A stretch of DNA of 64,000 nucleotides from Hofstenia miamia (taxonomy: Eukaryota; Xenacoelomorpha; Acoela): the NCBI GenBank assembly GCA_004352715.1, contig SCFE01000003.1, positions 1,861,531 through 1,925,530 of the forward strand, given 5' to 3'. Positions within the stretch are counted from its first letter, which is position 1; each line of letters opens with the position of its first letter. The position numbers were made by a program, and so were the translations under genes. The notes under the pieces were generated by a model, which had not been told where the DNA came from, did no database searches, and saw nothing but the letters and a program-made list of their open reading frames with translations. Below are positions 14,501-23,234 of this stretch, piece by piece.

Positions 14501-16959
14501 TATTATCTACTTCATAACAGAGAGATTTTTATGATATTACATGTCAAAGTAAAATGGCAACTCTTTTTTTAAGAAAAAATGATTATTTTCGCTTAGTAAA
14601 AAAACACCAAAATACATTCTTGTTTCTCTAGTCTAGTTATAAATATAAAGAAAAATTCTCTCTGTCATGAAGTAATACTTACAAAGGACTTTGTAAAACA
14701 TTTTTTAAATCCTGTTTACCTTGAATAGATCAAGAGAAAAATGGATTCTAATTTTTACTATTTATCATTATGCGACAGCCATTTTGAATTTTTTTCATAT
14801 TTTGAAGCAAGTTGCAAATTTTTTCTCAAAACTTTCTAAACTACATGAGAATGTCTAGCAATTATATGCAATAGATTTTTTTAAGCAGCCAACCATAAAA
14901 AAAATTTTCAGGTGCCAAGGGTTACCTTAAACAAATTTAGTAACATTCAAGGAATCGCATTATTGAATTTTCCAAGAAATTGCTCTTAAATACATGTGCA
15001 TACGGCCGTAGAACTTATGCGTGCAAAAGGGGAGGCCAACTAGGATATCCCAGCCACAAAATGTTTTTGTCAAAAAATTCATTAGAATAAATCTTTCGAT
15101 TCAAAAACAAAACACAGTAAATTCACGAGAATGAAATGAGATTAACGTACTTGTTATCCAGTAGACTTTTAATAGATTATAATGTATTTAATCTAAAATA
15201 AATGTCTAAATTAATAGCAATACATTTTTTTCACTTGTGAAAAATGCATGGTATATAGCAAAAATACTACTTTTAAATTATATCAATTGCTAATTGGCTC
15301 AAGCATTTTATACAAAAAGACTGTTCTTAATATCTGAAGCCATTCAAAAACGCAGTAAGAAGAAATTTTTACCCAGTTTTATCAAGTGTAATACATTGGC
15401 CTAAACACCTCAACGAAAGCTGCTAATACTACACTTAAAACTAGAACGTCCAACTTCTATACAGCTATTAACACCCATAGCGGGCAGAAATGACCGCACC
15501 AAATTATCTACTGCTAACAAACTTCAAATAATAAAATCTTTGAAAGAAACGATGCAATTTTCTGAACCCACTTACAGGACTTGTTAAATGAGAGCTATAC
15601 CAATCTTGGAAGTGGTCAATTTCAACCGCTTTGGGCGTTCTAGTGTTAATACATAAATAACAATATAAGTAAGGCTGGGAGATGCATCCAGTAATCGAAT
15701 CGAAATCGATGAGGATGTTAATAATCGAATCGACTGTTTATTGACTTTAAAAAGAATTACAACAGTAACACCTAAAGGCCGCTTTAAAAGAGAATGAATC
15801 AAACAATCATGAAAAAACGTAAACTGAGGAGTGTAAAGTGAATAAAATATAAATGTTTTTTTCAGTTAAAAACATATTTGAAAAATTTGTGATTAGATAT
15901 TTAGTATGATTGTAAGGTCAAAAGATCTAGAATAATTTTTAGGTCACAATTTTGTTTTTAGGTCAAAATAAGGTTAAAACCGAGTATTTAAGCCAATTTA
16001 ACTAAATTTTTATACGTTTATATTTTCTGTGAAAATGCTAATCAAAATTTGATTTCAAATTAAACTAAATGTTCTAATGTGATTGTTGAACGAAATATTT
16101 ACCGTTCAAAAAGTTCTAGCAAAGAATTGTCATTTTTCTTTTGAAGGAAAATCATTATAATTTATTATATGCCAGCAGTACTTTATAACACGTTTTAAAT
16201 TATTCATGCTAGTTTTTGGAGGCAATAATCTAGAAATTTTCGACAATCGCTCAACCCTGAAAATTTTCTTAGACTTATGTTTATAAGAGCAAGAAAACAA
16301 GAAAAGCATGAGGTAAGAATTAACAGTTCACATAATTTATTGCTTGTCAATGTTAAATTTTAAAAAAAACTTAAATCTTTTCCATGATAGAATACCAATT
16401 CCAGGGATATATTACTTGGGAAAGTAATAATAAACTTCACTATTAAATTTCTTTACGATTTTTGATTCGTTTGATTTCAGTTTGTAAATCATTTCAAAGT
16501 TAAATTGTTGAGTTTAAAAATGAAGTTTTAAGGAAATGTTTATAAACTACATTTTCCTGCATTTGGATGCTCTAGAATGATAAAATAAATACGCATATAT
16601 TACAGTTTACTGTAAGATGAGCGCTGTTTTGAAAAATGTTATAAGTTTATCAATAAATAGCATTGAATCCTTTCTCATTTGTAGTCGAACAAATATAACC
16701 ACACTTAACTTGTTTAATATTTTCAAAATTATTTATATTATTAAGTAAGAGGTAACTAGGAGTTTACCAACAGTGATTTCATTTTAACATTTGCAAAATT
16801 TGCTACATCTGAGGTAATAGTATGCGCATGTATCAATTATAATAATACAACAACATACCTTTTGGAACCGATTTCCTTGATATCAGGATACCTCTCCAAT
16901 GATCTCACATACGCTTCAGCTTCTGCGGGAAAAATAATGCAACCATCTTCTGACGTCAT
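2414..16959 (-). CDS. ZMYND10: zinc finger MYND-type containing 10 (partial, MYND exon not seen)
   Basis: ZMYND10 is a cytoplasmic chaperone-associated factor that helps preassemble axonemal dynein arms, so it is needed for motile cilia. Eight coding exons are visible on the minus strand: 16859-16959, 7814-8090, 6642-6880, 6280-6380, 6110-6192, 5977-6066, 2887-3012 and 2414-2535. They give 1139 bp (about 380 residues), every join has GT-AG ends, and all phases agree. Residues match the family in order: FPAEAEAYVRSLE near the N-terminus, QHEYLEKLSIQSV, TILDLVDYCYRQLT, QFEIALKC, MLNTHNVPVLLV, LRTFLNDVLIDQIPSL, and GKWAAIAKYQIKNHFSP. Human ZMYND10 has 440 residues and ends in a MYND finger. About the last 60 residues are absent here and probably lie left of the window. 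Intron 1 (8.8 kb) and the 3-kb intron before exon 7 are swollen by transposons and an assembly duplication. Confidence 0.92.
2887..3012 (-). CDS. ZMYND10: ZMYND10 exon 7
   Basis: The acceptor is TTTTTTTAG and the donor is GTATGA. Encodes LRTFLNDVLIDQIPSLGELM, then a proline-rich ADPPPPKPQLVIEQ. Phase 0 at both ends. The match to LRAFLTDTLLDQLPNL and PPKKDLVLEQ of human ZMYND10 is very clear. Confidence 0.92.
3126..5167. repeat. 1-kb duplication beside a single N (likely unmerged haplotypes)
   Basis: The block 3126-4143 recurs at 4145-5167 with only a few small indels and substitutions, for example an extra TAGAG near 4530, a missing ATAGC near 4615 and an extra AGTTA near 4662. A single N at 4144 separates the copies. 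The sequence after the second copy is unique. This is the pattern of two overlapping contig ends of different alleles that were joined instead of merged. It lies inside a ZMYND10 intron and does not touch exons. Confidence 0.8.
5616..5690 (+). repeat. possible tRNA-derived SINE fragment
   Basis: The segment has a box-A-like TAGCAGGCTAATGAGTG and, about 35 bp on, GAGGTCCGGGCTCTCAATTC, which resembles the T-arm/box B of a tRNA. The stems are no longer complete, so it is not a working tRNA. A worn SINE head is the best guess. Confidence 0.3.
5977..6066 (-). CDS. ZMYND10: ZMYND10 exon 6
   Basis: The acceptor is ATTGTTGTAG; a second AG 12 bp downstream would break the frame. Encodes MWILVYQLLMSQQCREKYEY and ends NQILK before a GTTTGT donor. 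The frame is confirmed by the match to WIALYNLL of the family. Confidence 0.85.
6110..6192 (-). CDS. ZMYND10: ZMYND10 exon 5
   Basis: The acceptor is TTATTATAG and the donor is GTAAAT. Encodes KMFKFEDQVWNETPREDF and KLSKIEGQ, which aligns with the KLSKLDGQ segment of human ZMYND10. Ends in phase 0. Confidence 0.88.
6280..6380 (-). CDS. ZMYND10: ZMYND10 exon 4
   Basis: The acceptor is TTTTTAG and the donor is GTTTGT. Encodes VMNRMLNTHNVPVLLVTLLS and then NQPWISKSNG, aligned with the family motif SRMLSTHNLPCLLVELL. Ends in phase 1. Confidence 0.9.
6642..6880 (-). CDS. ZMYND10: ZMYND10 exon 3
   Basis: The acceptor is TTATTTAG and the donor is GTTAGT. Encodes DETILDLVDYCYRQLT and QFEIALKCISLFRYISDYL, both strongly conserved in ZMYND10. 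Ends in phase 2. Confidence 0.9.
7814..8090 (-). CDS. ZMYND10: ZMYND10 exon 2
   Basis: The acceptor is TTTAAATAG and the donor is GTAAGC. The exon opens with WLVQHEYLEKLSIQSV and holds IHELLAIEVWRQ and ACLVNLLETTLYHR, matching the conserved helical N-terminal part of the family. It is 277 bp, enters in phase 2 and leaves in phase 0. Confidence 0.9.
8091..9233. other. ZMYND10 intron 1 sequence without features
   Basis: AT-rich intron sequence. I see no open frame, long repeat or transposon terminus in it. Confidence 0.4.
9234..9569. mobile_element. hAT-type MITE, 336 bp, 8-bp target duplication
   Basis: The element begins CAGAGATGG and ends CCATCTCTG, which are inverted repeats of each other. 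Both ends carry GC-rich subterminal motifs (CGGGCC and CGGCCCG). It is flanked by GTCTGGAT at 9226-9233 and again at 9570-9577, an exact 8-bp duplication. CAG-starting ends plus an 8-bp duplication define the hAT superfamily. It has no coding capacity, so it must be mobilised in trans. Confidence 0.88.
9720..9780. repeat. near-perfect palindrome with 23-bp arms
   Basis: Arm 9720-9742 (starting ACCGTCGCACACTGCCG) is the exact reverse complement of 9758-9780, with a 15-bp spacer that is itself TTAAGG-rich. The arm motif GTCGCACACTGC also forms the ends of the neighbouring element at 9838-11014, so this is probably a minimal fold-back member of that family. Confidence 0.75.
9838..11014. mobile_element. 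non-coding inverted-repeat element, about 1.18 kb
   Basis: The left end reads GTCGCACACTGCTATTAAG. The right end, on the other strand, reads GTCGTACACTGCCGTAAAG, matching 15 of 19. The interior is AT-rich and has no convincing transposase frame. I cannot see a certain target duplication, so the superfamily is unknown. Confidence 0.5.
11061..11947. repeat. 342-bp duplication beside a single N, one copy next to a transposon end
   Basis: Sequence 11061-11402 is repeated at 11606-11947 with no difference that I can find. A single N at 11403 follows the first copy. The first copy is preceded by ordinary sequence ending in TA, and the second by the end of a pogo-like element at the same TA. This is best read as two alleles, one empty and one filled, joined head to tail in the assembly. 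Confidence 0.7.
11404..11605. mobile_element. terminal piece of a pogo-like element
   Basis: Read from the right, the piece begins CAGTGGCGACTCGATTTAAC directly after a TA at 11606-11607. This is a typical pogo/Tigger-type terminus with TA target. Inside it the motif GATTTAACGAA recurs in both orientations. The other end is cut off by the single N at 11403. Confidence 0.6.
12101..13618 (+). CDS. intact hAT transposase with BED zinc finger
   Basis: An uninterrupted 505-codon frame starts with MKNCANKTLALQYFKELE and ends at a TAA. Residues 20-51 form a BED-type finger (WRCACG, then NLINHIKKLHP). The motif FAIALDGWYDSSSYYIGIFA near residue 133 carries the first catalytic aspartate of hAT enzymes of the type common in oomycetes and some invertebrates. 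The C-terminus has the dimerisation-region signature: FITPTSKFIERLFKKSGQ, then IEEQLFLNANKNLW. The gene lies in intron 1 of ZMYND10 in the opposite orientation and has no introns. I could not find its terminal repeats or 8-bp duplication. It may be a young transposon or a retained transposase-derived gene. Confidence 0.85.
   Translation: MKNCANKTLALQYFKELEDGSGKWRCACGVVIKQPTSKGYTNLINHIKKLHPAYTSDAINTALVNGEEHSSRAINLYGWLNWVCSSLKPVSFVQEELTLRYSNLRPVSLKVFIQYLRLVTQEVERIINEKLPDKFAIALDGWYDSSSYYIGIFALYINDLNEVENPMLSFSLLTNKEQFSTEEHMKLVLHVLNLYNKDLDNVVAIIGEVCEVNTCLSTQFQKPLIGCYSQRVSLAIGELLAQYDTHLSNINTVMQKLRSKEMAEKLKKCTILSPISHNVTDWFSSYVMLKRYQELCPILLANFTNELPLLDYLFSQENTILDSLIEKLKNLNSVSIALHREDIDLSMGRNLLDGALQRYPELDPGDRYLSSKASIIKHPEFESGVCKIINQNEEEISYDEANACCNLLLKVQESQLEEDLASEILAKCRKRHKSSYINCRFITPTSKFIERLFKKSGQETMEFARTNTFQLIDIEEQLFLNANKNLWSKKTVEKLYHVYGSFNEM
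13763..14926. mobile_element. TTAA-flanked DNA transposon, 1.16 kb
   Basis: The ends are inverted repeats: left GGTAACCTACGGCACCTG, right (opposite strand) GGTAACCCTTGGCACCTG, 16 of 18 identical. Both are flanked by TTAA (13759-13762 and 14927-14930). TTAA duplication is used by piggyBac, Kolobok and a few rarer groups. The ends do not start with the CCC/CCY of piggyBac. Most of the element is non-coding, and a transposase tail remains at 14062-14307. Confidence 0.75.
14062..14307 (+). pseudogene. C-terminal remnant of a transposase
   Basis: An 82-codon frame follows a stop and ends at TAG. It is lysine- and arginine-rich (KHQRRERDMTAKREQAKKSK) and ends YGAGLF. A basic tail finishing in Y-G-A-G-x-F is reminiscent of transposases from cnidarian and other invertebrate elements, but I cannot assign the superfamily from memory. 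The catalytic part is missing. Confidence 0.45.
14931..16858. other. ZMYND10 intron 1, remainder
   Basis: AT-rich, with no supported gene. A patch near 15680-15740 repeats the motif AATCGAATCGA. The short frame on the minus strand there has no protein character. Confidence 0.4.
16859..16959 (-). CDS. ZMYND10: ZMYND10 exon 1 (start codon)
   Basis: The ATG is at 16957-16959 on the minus strand. The exon encodes MTSEDGCIIFPAEAEAYVRS and onward to GSKR, and ends at a GTATGT donor in phase 2. The spacing from the start to PAEAEAYVRSLE fits the human N-terminus, which supports this start. Confidence 0.88.
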
Positions 16960-18264
16960 TCTTAAACAAAAATCACACATTAACAAATAAGATTAAACAT
17001 AATCAATTCCAGCAATATAAGTGAATCCGCATTTCCATTAAGCAAAAACAAAGATGGACTCCACAGTAAAATAAATAAAAGAATTGAAAAATCCAATAGG
17101 TTTTTAGACGATAAATTAATAGACACAATTAGAAATGTTCTTGAAAAGGTGCATTAAAATAGAATTTAAAAGTTAATGAACGTTGTTGTAAGAACATCAT
17201 GCAAAGAATTTAAAGAAAGACATCAATAAGCCTGAAGTTTTACAATTGATGAATTATATTTTAATCAAAATGCCATGTTTTCAAACAAGGTTCGTACAGA
17301 ATTTAAAAATCTGCCACAATAACTAAGAGTAGTTCTATTTCAAGAAAAATCATTTAGACTGAACAAAGATTATTTTGAGGGAAAGGCATTCTCGAATCAA
17401 TATTCACTAAAAAAAATTGGCTGGCGACATATCTCTGATAATAAAGCAGAGATCTTTGTATCGAAATTGTTGAATACTTTTTCAAATAATCTACAAATAT
17501 CTTAGTGTTTTACGTGGGAAATTGATGAGAATATGGACGACATGATTTAAAACTATACTAAATTGAATGTTTTTGGTCAATGTGTGAAATTGATGTAGAA
17601 GTAGACTAAATTGATTAAAAAACACTCGGTAAGCAAAAAATTGAAAATGAATAAAATTGGTCAACACAAGAAGAAAATATAAGAAGTAATGTCAATGGCT
17701 CTTTTAGCTATGTCCACCAATTTTGAGAACAAATTCAAAGGAAAAGAACAATATTTGATTGCGTGCAAAAACTGCTTTGGGCAAAATTACGTACTTAGAT
17801 TACTAATAACATCTGCTCAAAAGGAGATTCAAATTTATACCATTTACTATAGAAACAACTGAAGGATTGTATATCAAACACAATCATCTGAAGAATCTTG
17901 CAAAAATTCCACAATGACATTCCTTCAGAAAATCTGATCGATATTAGTTGACGTTTTAAGAGAAAGACAAAAAGAGATTCTTTTAGTGAGAAAAAGTGTG
18001 TTTACCAAAAGAAGAAGCTTGGCAGTGTGCATTGAGATTTTGTGAGTCAAAGGATACGTTTGAATACTACACTGACAACATTGACACGTAGACGAATGCA
18101 GGAATTGATTTGTAAAAAGCATTTTGATGATATTCATTATAACGACTGTTCACAAATTGACAATTTAAATAAAGTGAAAGTTATTTAAATGTGTTATACT
18201 GACTAGATAAATTGCGAAAAATGCAGAAAACTAAAATATCTCGATTCAATTTGATATTTTATGT
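16960..18264. other. sequence upstream of ZMYND10
   Basis: This should contain the ZMYND10 promoter, but I see no convincing core-promoter motif, as is usual for such genes. Protein-like but stop-riddled stretches near 17400-18140 suggest a very old transposon. Confidence 0.3.
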
Positions 18265-18560
18265 GTGGTCAACCAGTGGTTCAGCAGAGATTCATGTCTT
18301 GATATCATTGCGGCAATGGAGGTCTCTGGATTACTCCAATATATGTTTAAACAAATGATACCAATATGCAGCTATATTAGAATATTCAGCAAAAATCAAT
18401 GGCATCGAAATGCATCGAAATACTTTAAGAAGTTACTACTTATTCCCCATTCTTCAATCCAATTAGTTTATCCGTTTAAGGCAAAAATTAAACCTCTGTC
18501 ACGTGAATGAACATCGTTTTAGCATCTTACACTATCACCAAAGTAACTGTGATTAAATGT
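18265..18560 (+). pseudogene. decayed Tc1/mariner (IS630)-like transposase end
   Basis: In the frame ending near 18477 the sequence reads TTYSPFFNPI, which matches the hallmark PPYSPxLNPIE block beside the last catalytic acid of IS630/Tc1 enzymes. Stops and shifts lie on both sides, and no terminal repeats were found. The call rests on this motif alone. Confidence 0.35.
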
Positions 18561-18676
18561 CAATTACGACCATCATCAGATGTGTGATTTTTAAAACGTT
18601 TCATGATGCCAGGATATTATAAACTTCAGATTTGTTCTTAACACACCGCATGCTTTAAAGTATCACATGTATCATG

Positions 18677-18749
18677 GACATCTGTGATTGGCTAGCTAGC
18701 TTATTGTTTATTATATATTTAAATGATAAACTTACCAATCACAGATGTC
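18677..18749. repeat. inverted repeat with perfect 15-bp arms
   Basis: GACATCTGTGATTGG at 18677-18691 is exactly complementary to 18735-18749, with a 43-bp AT-rich loop. It may be a tiny fold-back MITE. No target duplication is evident. Confidence 0.6.
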
Positions 18750-18873
18750 GATGTATGTATAGTGATTTCAAGAGAAATAGATTGTCATCCATACACTCAT
18801 ATGGTTCTAACTACTTAAATTCATACTTTGAAGAAGGTATTTATTCAAGTGAGAAATATGGTAGAAAGCATTG

Positions 18874-19290
18874 TGTAATTATTGCCAAACGTGCCAGTGT
18901 GCCTCTACTGGTATGTCTACAGCGATGACTGTTATTTCTGCTGCAACAAGGATTTCATTGGCATGAATAAGAACCGGAAAGATAAAATATTCTGATAATC
19001 GTTCAGCTTTCTCCCCCGTGTTGTATTCGAACACTATTCCAGTGCCCCAAAAGCCTGAACATCTGTTTCATGATAAAAACAGTGCAAGTGACAATAAAAA
19101 TGATTATCATATTTTTGAGAATGACAAGGACTTCATTGCACAACCAAAGAGAACTATTTGCTTTACGTAAAAGCTTTGAAAAAGTAGCGAAAATAACGTT
19201 TCATCGAAAAAGTTCACAAAACGTGGTTCTTTCCGTGCTATTGACAATGATTTATGCCATCGTTGCAATATAAATACATATTTGCAATAA
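18874..19290 (+). pseudogene. decayed reading frame, family unknown
   Basis: One frame reads protein-like for about 140 codons with only a few stops: CNYCQTCQCASTGMSTAM near the start, IPVPQKPEHLFHDKNS in the middle, GSFRAIDNDLCHRCNINTY at the end. Paired cysteines occur at both ends. I do not recognise it. It may belong to the same old element as the remnant just upstream. Confidence 0.25.
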
Positions 19291-21069
19291 TAGAAATATG
19301 TTCATTTTTTATTATTTAGGTCGAAAAAAATACTTAGGGCTAATATAGCTCTTAGCAATTAAAATTTCTGGGTCATTGTACCAAACACTATGCTGAACAG
19401 TTGTCATTGAACGCAATTTGGTGTTTATGCTCTGGACATTATATTCAGAAATACTTTGTGTAACCCATATTTAGCTTTTCATCATTCCATTGCTCACATC
19501 CACCGAAAGTTACTTTTATTCAAAATAGAAATTAAAATTGATTGTTTAGAACGCATAGTATAAATATATATTCTATTGATTCTTTGTAATCGTTTTATAT
19601 ATTTGACATTCTTTTGCACTTAAATGTCACTATCTGTCAAAATGTTTAACACTGACATTCATTATTTGCTAATTTTTAGCATAACATTGCTACGCAATAA
19701 TGAAACATTCGTTTAGCAAATTCCATTACTTCAACATTTAAATAATTTCCTTGTAATAGTAGAAATGCTGAAGACTAACATTAACTATGATTATAAATCA
19801 GGTGAACACAACTGAATTGTGCAGTGGATTTATACATATTTAGTGCTTCTTACTCAATGCCTACACAAAGCCATTCTATTAAATAACGAAAATTGTATTA
19901 AGGACTTCAAGTATTTCTTGAATCAGAATCCTCTTCAACGTCATAATCAAGTATTGAATCCCAAAAGCAATATGGGATACTTTGCTATGAACAGTGAAGA
20001 AAATTTCGAAACTTTAGAACAAATACAACCTGTTCGAATCAGACAGTACACGCTATGATCTCTTTAATAGTTCTTCTTATTATGGAAATCTCCTTATGCT
20101 CAAAGTAGTTAATGTGTTGCAAACTTAACTAATCGTTTAAATGGAATTGCAGCAAAGCATTGTTTGTCGGATAAATGTGTTGAGATATATCGAAATTCGT
20201 CTCAGGGATTTTACCTAAAGGAAACAACTGTCCAACATTTTCTGAACTTAAATCGTACTGGAGAGATGTATTAAACAAAATTGCAACTTATCATAGCGGC
20301 AGCAGTATTGAATTTATGCCCTTCAAGTTGAATCACAAATTGAAACAATTGTGAAGCGACAGTCTGATATAGTATTTTCTTGTGATGAAGACATACAGCT
20401 ATAGAAGATAATATAGTAATCATTTTGTTAAATTTAAGTACAGGCATTTGCAATGGACAAGTGCGTCTCTCATACAGGATCTTGACATTTTTTGCTCAAT
20501 TATATAAAACTACATTTTTAGTAATCACATAATAGAAGCGCTGCAAATCCACTAGATGATCTTATTCAAGAACAGGCATGCAATTCAACTCAGCAAATTC
20601 CCTTCTACATCAATTACAAAAGACGTACTTACAATATAGTAGAGAAATATTTCTATTTATAATATTTAGTCAAGTTTGCTTAAATGCTATGAAGAACATT
20701 TATTTGCTGCTATTACAGCAAATACCAAACCAATAACCTCTTGGAATTGCAACATTAAAGAATCGAAATCTGAACTTCGACGAAGCAGACATACTCATCA
20801 AACGGAATGAAGTATAATTTTAGTATGCTAAAATTATAATACTCTGTACCTACTTCTGGGCCAATTCTTTATAAGGGCGAGGGCTTGGCTTTCGTAAGTG
20901 GCAAGTCGGCCGTCGATATGTATAGAATATCAGTTGCTAGAAAGATGCTTTCCACGCTTGAGTTTGAGGTGGCCATTCTAAGCCCACCATGAAATGTCCT
21001 GCTGGCTGGGAAGAGGTTAAACAGTCATTAATCAAATTGGACTCGATAGCATCTGCCGAAAGTGGAAAT

Positions 21070-21109
<40 letters not shown>

Positions 21110-21649
21110 GGTGTGTTTAATAACTTATGTAATTTTGCTAATGATGCGCGGCACTTACCATATGAATAGAAAAATAACAAACAAGCAATTTCCAATGTAA
21201 TTTTGCCATGTACCATGACAAATGCAAGACTTCATAATGTTTTTGGCTTCACTCTCAGATTTGAAATTGACAATAAATGTCACTCTAGGTCTCTTGCGGG
21301 ATCATTTAATGAAGATATGAACTAGCAACTTTGTACTCCTCTATCAACATAATGAAAGAATGCACACCAAAATATTTTCTTTTTATTTATATCCATTCTC
21401 ATGTTTATAGAGCAGTGGCATTCGCAGGGGGACACATCTGAAAAAATTTGAATCATTTTAATTGCACACCACTAAGCGAAGAAAAACTTAAAAAATTAGT
21501 GTTGTGCAAAAATTCAATTTGCAAGTTCATTACATGCTTTACAACAAACTGAAATAGCGCGATTTTATAGACTAATAGGCTTTGGTGCAAAACGTGTTTG
21601 AAATAGACACTTTCAATTTTTTAACTGAAAAATCGACGGAATAAAATTT
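19291..21649. other. intergenic sequence with a (TA) microsatellite
   Basis: No supported gene. A (TA)n run lies at about 21073-21108. Short frames here look random. Confidence 0.35.
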
Positions 21650-21968
21650 TTGAAAATCCTTCCACTTCAAAATCGACTGGTTACTTATGGTGTGATTGAG
21701 GATTTGAAGCAGCTTCAACGATTAGTTAGTAGAGCAGATTCATCTTTAAATGAAACTATATTGCATACGGACAATCATGCTTTGGAGGACGTGTTACCAG
21801 TACGCAGCACATACAGCGAAGATCAATTGAGGAAACGGAATACTGCACCTCATAAGCGCTTATCTAGAAATACGATAACTTGTTCCCAACTCGGTTTTTT
21901 AGAACCTGAACTTTGGTACAATGATTTCAGATTGTACTTTTTATCAATTTTGTATAAAGGCTTTTTTT
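21650..21968 (+). CDS. unrecognised frame cut by an assembly gap
   Basis: About 106 codons are open up to the N run. The composition is protein-like (GVIEDLKQLQRLVSRADSS, then LRKRNTAPHKRLSRNTIT). I do not recognise it. The region is otherwise full of transposons, so a transposon protein or pseudogene is likely. Confidence 0.25.
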
Positions 21969-22962
21969 NNNNNNNNNNNNNNNNNNNNNNNNNNNNNNNN
22001 NNNNNNNNNNNNNNNNNNNNNNNNNNNNNNNNNNNNNNNNNNNNNNNNNNNNNNNNNNNNNNNNNNNNNNNNNNNNNNNNNNNNNNNNNNNNNNNNNNNN
22101 NNNNNNNNNNNNNNNNNNNNNNNNNNNNNNNNNNNNNNNNNNNNNNNNNNNNNNNNNNNNNNNNNNNNNNNNNNNNNNNNNNNNNNNNNNNNNNNNNNNN
22201 NNNNNNNNNNNNNNNNNNNNNNNNNNNNNNNNNNNNNNNNNNNNNNNNNNNNNNNNNNNNNNNNNNNNNNNNNNNNNNNNNNNNNNNNNNNNNNNNNNNN
22301 NNNNNNNNNNNNNNNNNNNNNNNNNNNNNNNNNNNNNNNNNNNNNNNNNNNNNNNNNNNNNNNNNNNNNNNNNNNNNNNNNNNNNNNNNNNNNNNNNNNN
22401 NNNNNNNNNNNNNNNNNNNNNNNNNNNNNNNNNNNNNNNNNNNNNNNNNNNNNNNNNNNNNNNNNNNNNNNNNNNNNNNNNNNNNNNNNNNNNNNNNNNN
22501 NNNNNNNNNNNNNNNNNNNNNNNNNNNNNNNNNNNNNNNNNNNNNNNNNNNNNNNNNNNNNNNNNNNNNNNNNNNNNNNNNNNNNNNNNNNNNNNNNNNN
22601 NNNNNNNNNNNNNNNNNNNNNNNNNNNNNNNNNNNNNNNNNNNNNNNNNNNNNNNNNNNNNNNNNNNNNNNNNNNNNNNNNNNNNNNNNNNNNNNNNNNN
22701 NNNNNNNNNNNNNNNNNNNNNNNNNNNNNNNNNNNNNNNNNNNNNNNNNNNNNNNNNNNNNNNNNNNNNNNNNNNNNNNNNNNNNNNNNNNNNNNNNNNN
22801 NNNNNNNNNNNNNNNNNNNNNNNNNNNNNNNNNNNNNNNNNNNNNNNNNNNNNNNNNNNNNNNNNNNNNNNNNNNNNNNNNNNNNNNNNNNNNNNNNNNN
22901 NNNNNNNNNNNNNNNNNNNNNNNNNNNNNNNNNNNNNNNNNNNNNNNNNNNNNNNNNNNNNN
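21969..22962. other. assembly gap followed by (TA)n
   Basis: Run of N. The right edge is a (TA)n tract to 22978, so the gap probably formed on the microsatellite. Confidence 0.95.
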
Positions 22963-23234
22963 TATATATATATATATACTTATATTCAGCGCTTTATACT
23001 ATGGAACCTCCGAAAATGGGTGTACAAAAAGCTAACATTTTCAAATTTCCATAGTACAAAAAGCTAAAACTTTAGTAAGGTCTTAAAAATAAAAAATTTA
23101 TATTTTGGCTACATATTTTGTGTGCTAATCAAATATGTGGGCAAAATTTGAGAATGAAAGACTTTTTTTGTACATTTACTAATATATATTAGCTCTTTTG
23201 TGTATTTTAGTCAAAAACGTCTATAGTTTTAGAC

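Noticed and set aside
15584-15802. Minus-strand frame of 72 codons
   Set aside because: Falls in a patch of repeated AATCGA motifs; the protein has low complexity and no conserved features.
21650-23054. Very long open frames across N runs
   Set aside because: They are open only because N gives no stop codons; only the part before the gap was kept, at low confidence.
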